DNA of 64,000 nucleotides. Source: Brevirhabdus pacifica. Its GTDB lineage: Bacteria > Pseudomonadota > Alphaproteobacteria > Rhodobacterales > Rhodobacteraceae. This document shows, piece after piece, positions 43,635-51,473 of the stretch (its first letter is position 1; every line of letters starts with the position of its first letter). The DNA lies in assembly GCF_002797755.1 (NCBI RefSeq), contig NZ_PGFI01000014.1:248001-312000 (forward strand), in the 5' to 3' direction. Made by a program: the position numbers and the translations under genes. The notes beneath the pieces were generated by a model. That model was not told the origin of the DNA and did not search any database. It saw only the letters and a list, made by a program, of their open reading frames with translations.

Positions 43635-46600
43635 ATGAGCAGCTCCCCCCGATTCATCCACCTGCGCCTGCACACCGAGTATTCGCTCCTCGAGGGGGCG
43701 GTGCCGGTCAAGAAGTTGGCCGGCCTGTGCCAGGCCGCGGCCATGCCCGCCGTCGCCATCACCGACACCAACAACATGTTCGCCGCGCTGGAGGCCTCCG
43801 AGACCCTCTCCCGCGCCGGGGTGCAGCCGATCATCGGCTGCCAGGTGGACCTGATGTACGAGACGCCCGCGCCGGGCGAAAAGCCCCGCGATCCGGCCCC
43901 GATCGTCCTGCTGGCACAGGATGAAACGGGTTACATGAACCTGATGAAGCTCAACTCCTGCGCCTATCTCGACGCGGGCGGTGAGCTGCCCTCCATCACC
44001 CTCGAGGAGCTGGAGCGCCACGCCGGCGGGCTGATCTGCCTCAGCGGCGGGCCGGGCGGGCCGCTGGGCGCGCTGCTGCAAGCCGGCAGCCGTCCTCGCG
44101 CCGAGGCGTTGACCGACCGGCTTGCGGCGGCCTTCCCCGACAGGCTCTACATCGAGCTTCAGCGCCACCCCGGCGACAGCGGCCAGCCCGAGGCCGAGCG
44201 CCTGACCGAGCGCGGCTTCGTCGAGATGGCCTATGCCAAGGGGCTGCCGCTGGTCGCGACCAACGATGTCTATTTCCCCAAGACCGACATGTACGAGGCC
44301 CATGACGCGCTGATCTGCATCGCCGACGGTGCCTATGTCGACCAGCAAGCCCCGCGCCGCCGCCTGACACCGCAGCATTACTTCAAGTCCCAGGAAGAGA
44401 TGGCGGCGCTGTTTGCCGATCTGCCCGAGGCGCTGGAAAACACCGTAGAGATCGCCAAACGCTGCGCCTTCAAGGTCGAAACCCGCGACCCCATCCTGCC
44501 GCGGTTCGCCGACGACGAGGTCGAGGAGCTTCGCCGCCAGGCCAAGGAAGGTCTGGCCGCGCGTCTGGCCGTGATCCCCCACGCCGCCCCGGTCGAGGAT
44601 TACGAAAAGCGGCTGGAGTTCGAGCTGGGCATCATCGAGTCGATGGGCTTTCCCGGCTATTTCCTGATCGTGGCCGACTTCATCAAATGGGCCAAGGACA
44701 ACAACATCCCCGTCGGGCCGGGGCGGGGCTCGGGCGCGGGCAGCCTTGTGGCCTATGCGCTGACGATCACCGATCTCGATCCGCTGCGCTACTCGCTGCT
44801 GTTCGAACGCTTCCTCAACCCCGAGCGGGTCTCGATGCCCGACTTCGACATCGACTTCTGCATGGACCGCCGCGAAGAGGTGATCCGTTACGTTCAGGAA
44901 AAATACGGCCGCGACAAGGTCGGCCAGATCATCACCTTCGGCGCATTGCTCTCGAAAGCCGCCGTGCGCGACGTGGGCCGGGTGCTTCAGATGCCTTACG
45001 GTCAGGTGGACCGGCTGTCTAAGCTGATCCCGGTCGAGGGGGTCAAGCCCGTCTCGATCGCGCAGGCGTTGATCGACGAGCCGCGCCTGCGCGAGGCCGC
45101 CCGCGAGGAAGAGGTCGTGGACCGGCTTCTGACCTATGGTCAGCAGGTCGAGGGGCTGTTGCGCAACGCCTCCACCCACGCCGCGGGCGTGGTGATCGGG
45201 GACCGGCCGCTGGACGCGCTGGTGCCGCTTTATCAGGACCCGCGCTCGGACATGCCGGCGACCCAGTTCAACATGAAATGGGTCGAACAGGCCGGTCTGG
45301 TCAAATTCGACTTTCTGGGCCTGAAGACCCTGACGGTGATCCAGAACGCCATCGACCAGATCCTTGGCGGTGGACGCCCCTTGCATCAGGCCGCCGACGG
45401 CACCACGCTTTACGAGCCCGCCGAAGGGGCCGAGAACGACATCGGGCACATCCCGCTGGAAGACGCCAAGACCTATCGCCTTTACGCCGACGCGCGGACC
45501 GTGGCGGTGTTTCAGGTGGAAAGCTCGGGCATGATGGACGCGCTCCGGCGCATGAAACCCACCTGCATCGAGGACATCGTGGCGCTGGTGGCGCTATACC
45601 GTCCCGGCCCGATGGAGAACATCCCCACCTATTGCGAGGTCAAGAACGGCCTCAAGGAAATCACCTCGGTCCACCCGCTGATCGACCACATCCTGGCCGA
45701 GACCCAGGGCATCATCGTCTATCAGGAACAGGTGATGCAGATCGCACAGGTCATGGCGGGCTACAGCCTTGGCGGCGCCGACCTTCTGCGCCGGGCGATG
45801 GGCAAGAAGATCAAGGAAGCGATGGACGCCGAGCGTCCCAAGTTCGAGAAGGGCGCGGGCGAGAACGGGGTCGATGCCAAGAAGGCCTCCGAGGTCTTCG
45901 ACCTGCTGGAGAAATTCGCCAACTACGGCTTCAACAAATCCCACGCCGCGGCCTATGCGGTGGTCAGCTACCAGACCGCATGGCTGAAGGCCAACCACCC
46001 GGTCGAGTTCATGGCCGGCGTGATGAACTGCGATCTGCACCTGACCGAAAAGCTGGCCGTCTACGCCGATGAGGTGCGTCGCAGCACCGACCGGGGCGGG
46101 CTGGGGATCGAGATCGTGCCGCCTTGCGTCAACCGCTCGCAAGCGACCTTTTCGGTGCGCGACGGCTGCGTGGTCTACGCGCTGGGCGCGCTGAAGAACG
46201 TGGGCGTCGAGGCCATGCGCCTGATCACCGAGGCCCGCGACGGGGACGGGCAGACCAAGCCCTTCGTCAACCTGCATGACTTTGCCCGCCGGGTGGATCT
46301 GAAACGGGTGGGCAAGCGGCCGCTGGAAATGCTGGCCCGCGCCGGGGCCTTCGACCAGCTGGACGGCAACCGCCGCCGTGTCTTCGGGGCGCTGGACGCG
46401 CTGACCGCCTATTCGGCCGCGATCCACGAGCAGCGCAACTCGAACCAGGTGTCGCTTTTCGGCGAGGCCGGCGAGGATCTGCCCGAGCCGCGCCTTCCCG
46501 CGACCGAGGACTGGTTGCCGGCCGAGCGACTGGGCGAGGAGTTTGCCGCCGTCGGGTTCTACCTATCGGGTCACCCGCTGGACGACTACATGGTCGCGCT

Positions 46601-47162
46601 GAAACGCAAGGGCGTGATGACGCTGGAAGAGGTCACCCGCAAGGTCGAACGCGCCCCCGCCGTCGCCAAGATGGCCGGCATCGTTGCCAGCCGACAGGAG
46701 CGCAAATCCGCCAAGGGCAACCGCTTTGCCTTCGTGCAGCTGTCGGACACCACCGGCCAGTACGAGGTGACGATGTTCTCGGACACGCTGGAGGCGTCGC
46801 GCGACCACCTTGAGACCGGCAGCCGCGTCATCGTGACGGTCGAGGCGACATACGAATCCGAACAGCTGAAACTGCTGGCCCGCGGCGTGGCGCCGATCGA
46901 CAACGCCATCGCGGATGTGACCTCGGCCGGGCTGCGGGTCTTCGTCGACGCGCCCGAGGCGATTCCGGCGGTGGCCGGCGTGCTGGACCGCGCACGGCAG
47001 GACAAGAAGCTGCGCGGCGGCGGCCCGGTGATGTTCCGGCTGATGTCGCCCGACCTGCCCGGCGAGGTCGAACTGACCGTGGGCGAGGATTACCCCGTGA
47101 CCCCCCAGATCAAGGGCGCGATCAAGTCGCTGGGCGGCGTCGTGATGGTCGAGGAGATCTGA
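43635..47162 (+). CDS. dnaE: DNA polymerase III alpha subunit
   Basis: The 1175-residue polymerase has an N-terminal PHP domain (HLRLHTEYSLLEGAVP), the C-family palm with GPGRGSGAGSLVAYAL and catalytic PDFDIDFCMDRR, fingers, a helix-hairpin-helix region, and a C-terminal OB fold (VAKMAGIVASRQERKS). It is the replicative polymerase, DnaE1 type. The ATG at 43,635 gives the standard MSSSPRFIHLRLHTEYS start; upstream in-frame sequence overlaps the divergent SRPBCC gene and a dispersed repeat and is not conserved. No holoenzyme partners are adjacent. Confidence 0.97.
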   Translation: MSSSPRFIHLRLHTEYSLLEGAVPVKKLAGLCQAAAMPAVAITDTNNMFAALEASETLSRAGVQPIIGCQVDLMYETPAPGEKPRDPAPIVLLAQDETGYMNLMKLNSCAYLDAGGELPSITLEELERHAGGLICLSGGPGGPLGALLQAGSRPRAEALTDRLAAAFPDRLYIELQRHPGDSGQPEAERLTERGFVEMAYAKGLPLVATNDVYFPKTDMYEAHDALICIADGAYVDQQAPRRRLTPQHYFKSQEEMAALFADLPEALENTVEIAKRCAFKVETRDPILPRFADDEVEELRRQAKEGLAARLAVIPHAAPVEDYEKRLEFELGIIESMGFPGYFLIVADFIKWAKDNNIPVGPGRGSGAGSLVAYALTITDLDPLRYSLLFERFLNPERVSMPDFDIDFCMDRREEVIRYVQEKYGRDKVGQIITFGALLSKAAVRDVGRVLQMPYGQVDRLSKLIPVEGVKPVSIAQALIDEPRLREAAREEEVVDRLLTYGQQVEGLLRNASTHAAGVVIGDRPLDALVPLYQDPRSDMPATQFNMKWVEQAGLVKFDFLGLKTLTVIQNAIDQILGGGRPLHQAADGTTLYEPAEGAENDIGHIPLEDAKTYRLYADARTVAVFQVESSGMMDALRRMKPTCIEDIVALVALYRPGPMENIPTYCEVKNGLKEITSVHPLIDHILAETQGIIVYQEQVMQIAQVMAGYSLGGADLLRRAMGKKIKEAMDAERPKFEKGAGENGVDAKKASEVFDLLEKFANYGFNKSHAAAYAVVSYQTAWLKANHPVEFMAGVMNCDLHLTEKLAVYADEVRRSTDRGGLGIEIVPPCVNRSQATFSVRDGCVVYALGALKNVGVEAMRLITEARDGDGQTKPFVNLHDFARRVDLKRVGKRPLEMLARAGAFDQLDGNRRRVFGALDALTAYSAAIHEQRNSNQVSLFGEAGEDLPEPRLPATEDWLPAERLGEEFAAVGFYLSGHPLDDYMVALKRKGVMTLEEVTRKVERAPAVAKMAGIVASRQERKSAKGNRFAFVQLSDTTGQYEVTMFSDTLEASRDHLETGSRVIVTVEATYESEQLKLLARGVAPIDNAIADVTSAGLRVFVDAPEAIPAVAGVLDRARQDKKLRGGGPVMFRLMSPDLPGEVELTVGEDYPVTPQIKGAIKSLGGVVMVEEI

Positions 47163-47189
47163 GCGGCGCGCCCCCTGGCCCCCGGCGGA

Positions 47190-47220
47190 GCCTCCGGCGG
47201 GGATATTTTCGCGACACTGA
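47190..47220 (+). repeat. Dispersed intergenic repeat (copy C)
   Basis: A 31-nt element starting GCCTCCGGCGGGGATATTTT lies 28 bases after the dnaE stop and differs from the reverse complement of copy B at two positions. Its arms do not fold by themselves, so it is not a simple terminator. Confidence 0.8.
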
Positions 47221-47226
47221 AGGGGC

Positions 47227-47478
47227 CTACCAGTGGGGCGGACGCTCGTCGCCCAAAGGGATGGAGCCGCCCTGATCGCTTTCGCGCCCCGCCTCGCGGC
47301 GCATCAGCATCTCGACACGGGTTTCAAGCCGGGCGATGCGGTCCTGCTGGTCGGCGACGACCTGCGACAGCTCGTCGGTCATAAGCTGCAGGTGGGCGAT
47401 CTGTTCCTCGGCGCCGGTCAGACGCGCGAGGTCGGTATCCGCTTCGGAAGGTTGCTTTGGCGGCAAGACTGGGGTCAT
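47227..47478 (-). CDS. slyX: SlyX-family protein
   Basis: The 83-residue protein is mainly a coiled coil (about residues 17-60: AEEQIAHLQLMTDELSQVVADQ and continuing RIARLETRVEMLMRR) and ends in GDERPPHW, the typical SlyX tail (the PPHY/PPHW motif). Its function is unknown. The ATG at 47,478 gives the usual length; a longer frame from 47,568 enters the divergent spacer to hisS. slyX next to hisS is common in Rhodobacteraceae. Confidence 0.9.
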   Translation of the reverse strand: MTPVLPPKQPSEADTDLARLTGAEEQIAHLQLMTDELSQVVADQQDRIARLETRVEMLMRREAGRESDQGGSIPLGDERPPHW

Positions 47479-47600
47479 CCGGGGTCCTTTCTGGGCGTGG
47501 CGGGGCGCGGGCCTGCGGGCCCTGTCTTGCCTGCCCTGTCTTGCCTGCCTCGTCCAGCCCGTATACACGGCTCGGCGACAGCGGCGAAGGACGGTAAGCG

Positions 47601-49112
47601 ATGGCCAAGCAGAAGAAGACCCCCCGGCCCAAGGCGGAAACCCCCAAGGGATTCCGCGATTATTTCGGGGCCGAGGTGCAGGGCCGCAAGGCGATGCTGG
47701 ACATCATCGGGCAGGTCTATCACCGCTATGGGTTCGACGCGCTGGAAAGCTCGGCCGTCGAGACGGTCGAGGCGCTGGGCAAGTTCCTTCCCGATGTCGA
47801 CCGCCCCAACGCCGGCGTCTTCGCCTGGCAGGAGGATGCCGAGGGTGAGAAACCCGGCGACTGGCTGGCGCTGCGCTATGACCTGACAGCGCCTCTGGCA
47901 CGGGTCTATGCCCAGCACCGCAACGATCTGCCCACCCCATACCGCCGCTATGCGATGGGCCCGGTCTGGCGCAACGAAAAGCCGGGGCCGGGGCGTTTCC
48001 GCCAGTTCTATCAATGCGATGCCGACACGGTTGGCGCGCCCTCGGTCGCCGCCGACGCCGAGATCTGCGCCATGCTGTCCGACACGCTGGAAGCGGTTGG
48101 CATCCAGCGCGGCGACTACATCGTGCGCGTCAACAACCGCAAGGTTCTGAACGGGGTGATGGAGGTGGCCGGCGTGCTGGACCCCGCCGATCCCGACCGT
48201 TTCGCCGATGAGCGCGGCATCGTGCTGCGGGCCATCGACAAGCTGGACCGGCTGGGGACGGGGGGCGTGCGCGCCCTGCTGGGCGCGGGTCGCGAGGACG
48301 AGAGCGGCGATTACACCAAGGGCGCGGGCCTCTCGGAGGCGCAGGCCGATGTCGTCATGGGCTTCATGGAGGCGCGGCGCGAGGACGGGGCGGCCACCGT
48401 GGCGCGGCTGTCCGAGCTGGTCGGGGACTCGGTCGTCGGGCGCGAGGGCGTGGACGAGCTGCGCCAGATCGCGGATCTGCTGGCCGCCCAGGGCTATGGC
48501 CCGGACCGGATCGTCATCGACCCTTCGGTCGTGCGCGGGCTGGGCTATTACACCGGCCCGGTGTTCGAGGCCGAGCTGACCTTCGAGATCCTGGACGAAA
48601 AGGGCCGCAAGCGGCAGTTCGGCTCGGTCGCGGGGGGCGGACGCTATGACGATCTGGTCAAGCGGTTCACCGGTCAGTCGGTCCCGGCCACTGGCGTTTC
48701 GATCGGCGTGGACCGCCTGCTGGCGGCGCTGGCCGCCAAGGGGCTGGGGGAGACCGCTGAAGAGGGTCCCGTCGTCGTCACGGTCATGGACCGTGAGCGC
48801 ATGGCCGATTACCAGTCGATGGTCGCCGAGCTGCGCAATGCCGGCATCCGTGCCGAGGTCTACCTTGGCAACCCCAAGAACTTCGGCAACCAGTTGAAAT
48901 ATGCCGACCGGCGGGGCGCCCCCGTCGCCGTCATCCAGGGCGGGGACGAGGCCGCCCGCGGCGTGGTGCAGATCAAGGACCTGAAGCTGGGCGCCGAGAT
49001 CGCCCAAAGCGCCAGCCTGGAGGAGTGGAAGGCCCAGCCCGCCCAGTCCGAGGTGCCCCGCACCGATCTGGTCGCCGCCGTGCGCGGCATTCTGGCCCGG
49101 ACCGCCGGCTGA
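47601..49112 (+). CDS. hisS: Histidine-tRNA ligase
   Basis: The 503-residue class II synthetase has motif 2 ([32 protein letters not shown] split by the Arg-bearing core), the His-specific [10 protein letters not shown] and [11 protein letters not shown] motifs, motif 3 GGGRYDDLV with downstream GVDRL, and a C-terminal anticodon-binding domain (about 395-490). It charges tRNA-His. Its stop overlaps the hisZ start by one base, starting a hisS-hisZ-hisG unit in which a true synthetase and its regulatory paralogue lie side by side. Confidence 0.96.
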   Translation: MAKQKKTPRPKAETPKGFRDYFGAEVQGRKAMLDIIGQVYHRYGFDALESSAVETVEALGKFLPDVDRPNAGVFAWQEDAEGEKPGDWLALRYDLTAPLARVYAQHRNDLPTPYRRYAMGPVWRNEKPGPGRFRQFYQCDADTVGAPSVAADAEICAMLSDTLEAVGIQRGDYIVRVNNRKVLNGVMEVAGVLDPADPDRFADERGIVLRAIDKLDRLGTGGVRALLGAGREDESGDYTKGAGLSEAQADVVMGFMEARREDGAATVARLSELVGDSVVGREGVDELRQIADLLAAQGYGPDRIVIDPSVVRGLGYYTGPVFEAELTFEILDEKGRKRQFGSVAGGGRYDDLVKRFTGQSVPATGVSIGVDRLLAALAAKGLGETAEEGPVVVTVMDRERMADYQSMVAELRNAGIRAEVYLGNPKNFGNQLKYADRRGAPVAVIQGGDEAARGVVQIKDLKLGAEIAQSASLEEWKAQPAQSEVPRTDLVAAVRGILARTAG

Positions 49113-50203
49113 TGTGGCGCACGCCCGAGGTTCGCGCCGAGGCCGCGCGCCTGATGGCCTGTTTCCGCGATGCGGGCGCGATCGAGGTCGAAGCCGACGT
49201 GCTGCTGCCCGCCGACACGCTGCTGGACCTCTACGGCGAGGATATCCGCGCCCGCGCCTTCACCACCGCCGACCCGCTGCGGGGCGAACAGATGCTGCGC
49301 CCCGACTTCACCGTGCCGGTGGTGCAGATGCACATGGCCGAGGGGGCCGAGCCCGCCCGCTACACCTATGCCGGCAAGGTCTTTCGCCGTCAGGAGGAGG
49401 ATCCCGACCGGGAGACCGAGTATCTTCAGGTCGGCTACGAGCTGTTCGACGGGGCCGATCCGGCCGGGGCGGATGCCGAGGTTTTCGCCCGCATCGCCGG
49501 TTGCCTGCAGGGGCTGCCGGTCACGGCAACCACCGGCGACATGGGTCTGCTGATCGCGGCGGTCGATGGGCTGAGCACGACGGCCCGGCGCAAGGCGGCC
49601 CTGCGTCGTCATATCTGGCGCCCGGCGCGGTTCCGCGCCCTTCTGGAGCGGTATTCCGGTCGCGCGCCGGTCCCGCCTACCCGGGCCGCCCTGCTGGCCT
49701 GCGAGGGCGATCCGCTGAAGGGGGCCGGCAAGGCCATCGGCCTGCGCACCGCCGAGGAGATCCGCGACCGGATCGCGGCCCTGCACGAGGATGCCGCCGA
49801 GGCGCCGCTTTCGGGCGAGGAGACGCGGTTGCTGTCGGCCATCCTGTCGCTGAAGGGGCCGGCCGAAGGGGCCTTGAAGCAACTGCGCGACCTGGCGCGC
49901 GAGATGGCGAGCCTGACCCCCGCGCTCGACCGGTTCGAGGCCCGGCTGGAGGCCCTGGCCGCGCGCGGCATCGACGCGGGCGCGCTGGAATTTGCCGGCA
50001 GCCACGGCCGCGCCAGCATGGAATATTACGACGGTTTCGTCTTTGCCTTCGCCGCCGATGCCCGGCCCGAGCTGCCCCCGGTGGCCACGGGCGGGCGCTA
50101 TGACGCGCTGACCGGGGTGCTGGGGCAGGGCAATTCGATCCCGGCCGTGGGCGGGGTGATCCGCCCGGGTGTCACACTGGCCCTGCGGGAGGGCGGCGCA
50201 TGA
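49112..50203 (+). CDS. hisZ: ATP phosphoribosyltransferase regulatory subunit
   Basis: The 363-residue protein is a HisRS catalytic-domain paralogue: it retains MLRPDFTVPVVQMH, VFRRQEEDPDRETEYLQVGYELF and GGRYDALTG, but lacks the anticodon-binding domain. HisZ joins the short-form HisG in a hetero-octamer and gives it histidine feedback sensitivity. The ATG at 49,112 overlaps the hisS stop (TGATG) and matches the family start; in-frame codons upstream lie within hisS. It overlaps hisG by four bases. Confidence 0.95.
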   Translation: MWRTPEVRAEAARLMACFRDAGAIEVEADVLLPADTLLDLYGEDIRARAFTTADPLRGEQMLRPDFTVPVVQMHMAEGAEPARYTYAGKVFRRQEEDPDRETEYLQVGYELFDGADPAGADAEVFARIAGCLQGLPVTATTGDMGLLIAAVDGLSTTARRKAALRRHIWRPARFRALLERYSGRAPVPPTRAALLACEGDPLKGAGKAIGLRTAEEIRDRIAALHEDAAEAPLSGEETRLLSAILSLKGPAEGALKQLRDLAREMASLTPALDRFEARLEALAARGIDAGALEFAGSHGRASMEYYDGFVFAFAADARPELPPVATGGRYDALTGVLGQGNSIPAVGGVIRPGVTLALREGGA

Positions 50204-50898
50204 GCATACGTCTCGGGGTGCCGTCCAAGGGGCGGCTGATGGAAAAGACCTTCGACTGGTTCGGGGAGCGGGGCGTGGACATTCGCCGCACCGGCTCGGA
50301 CCGGGAATATGCGGGGGCCGTCGGCGGGATCGACGGGGTCGAACTGGTGCTGCTTTCGGCGGGCGAGATCCCGCGCGAACTGGCCGCAGGGCGTATCCAC
50401 TTGGGCGTCACCGGCTCGGACCTGGTTCGCGAAAAGCTGCCGCGTTGGGACAGGCTGGTGCAGGAACTGGCGCCGCTGGGCTTCGGCCACGCCGATCTGG
50501 TGATCGCGGTGCCGAAATTCTGGGTCGACGTGGACACGCTGGACGATCTGGATGCCGCCGCCGCTGCCTTCCGGGCGCGGCACGGCCACCGGCTGCGGCT
50601 GGCCACGAAATACCACCGGCTGGTGCGCGAATACCTGCGCCGGGCCGGGGTGGCCGATTACCAGCTGGTGGACAGCCAAGGTGCGACCGAGGGCACGGTC
50701 AAGCACGGCACCGCCGAGGCTATCGCCGACATCACCTCGTCGGGCGAGACCCTGCGCGCCAACCACCTCAAGATCCTTGAAGAAGCGCCGATCCACCAAA
50801 GTCAGGCGACGCTGTTCCGTTCGTTGACCGCGCCCACCGACGAAGGTCAGGACCGGACGCTGGACGCGCTTTCGCGGACGCTGGGTCTGGCAGGCTAA
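50200..50898 (+). CDS. hisG: ATP phosphoribosyltransferase, short-form catalytic subunit
   Basis: The 232-residue enzyme is the short HisG, lacking the C-terminal ACT-like regulatory domain and therefore needing HisZ, which is encoded immediately upstream with a 4-base overlap. It shows RLGVPSKGRLMEKT, the periplasmic-binding-like two-lobe fold, and the PRPP loop segment VDSQGATEGTVKHGTAEAI. It catalyses the first step of histidine synthesis. Only 25 bases separate its stop from the convergent DUF1489 gene. Confidence 0.96.
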   Translation: MSIRLGVPSKGRLMEKTFDWFGERGVDIRRTGSDREYAGAVGGIDGVELVLLSAGEIPRELAAGRIHLGVTGSDLVREKLPRWDRLVQELAPLGFGHADLVIAVPKFWVDVDTLDDLDAAAAAFRARHGHRLRLATKYHRLVREYLRRAGVADYQLVDSQGATEGTVKHGTAEAIADITSSGETLRANHLKILEEAPIHQSQATLFRSLTAPTDEGQDRTLDALSRTLGLAG

Positions 50899-50923
50899 GG
50901 CCCAGGCCAAGACCTGGCGTGGG

Positions 50924-51355
50924 TCAGCGCACGCCGATCTCGGCCAGTGCGGCAAGCAGGGCGGGGGGCAGCGATGCCTCGGAGGCGCGGCCTTCGGGCA
51001 GGTCCCGGGGCGCCTGATCGACCGGCAGGTAGCGCCAGCCCTGGAAGGCGCGGCGGGGGGCGGCCTCGGTGCGGATGATCCGGGGGTCGAGCACGATGGC
51101 GCACCGGCGGATGCCGTCGGCGCCGACCCGCTCTTCCAAGCTGCTGATCCGCTGGCGCGCCTGGATCAGGCCCTTCATCACCCAGAAGATCGACCCGCCC
51201 GCCAGAAGCTCGGCCTCGCGCTTGGGCCACATGCGGGTGACGTGGCAGGGCAGGCCGTCCGCGTTGCGCGACCGCTTGGTTTTCTGCCAGGCCACCAGGT
51301 CTTCGACCGACTTGGCTCCGACGCAGAGTTTTACCAGATTTATATGATCTACCAT
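50924..51355 (-). CDS. DUF1489-family protein
   Basis: The 143-residue protein matches the alphaproteobacterial DUF1489 family, with the start MVDHINLVKLCVGA, the segment HVTRMWPKREAELL and the closing region WRYLPVDQAPRDLP. Function is unknown. The ATG at 51,355 matches family length; a longer frame crosses into the promoter region of nrdJ. It is divergent from nrdJ across a 118-bp spacer, a common arrangement in this group. Confidence 0.88.
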   Translation of the reverse strand: MVDHINLVKLCVGAKSVEDLVAWQKTKRSRNADGLPCHVTRMWPKREAELLAGGSIFWVMKGLIQARQRISSLEERVGADGIRRCAIVLDPRIIRTEAAPRRAFQGWRYLPVDQAPRDLPEGRASEASLPPALLAALAEIGVR

Positions 51356-51473
51356 GACCGCTCCACAACACCTTGCGTAAAGATAAGCCGAAAAGGCATA
51401 TCTGCAAGTTGACCGCACCCCCGTCTCGGGCGTAATCTGACAGACCCTTTCCCAGACTTCAGGACACTGCCTC

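Noticed and set aside
51356-51473. Cobalamin riboswitch expected upstream of B12-dependent nrdJ
   Set aside because: The spacer is only 118 bp, and I see no B12-box-like conserved core. Control of nrdJ, if any, must be of another kind.
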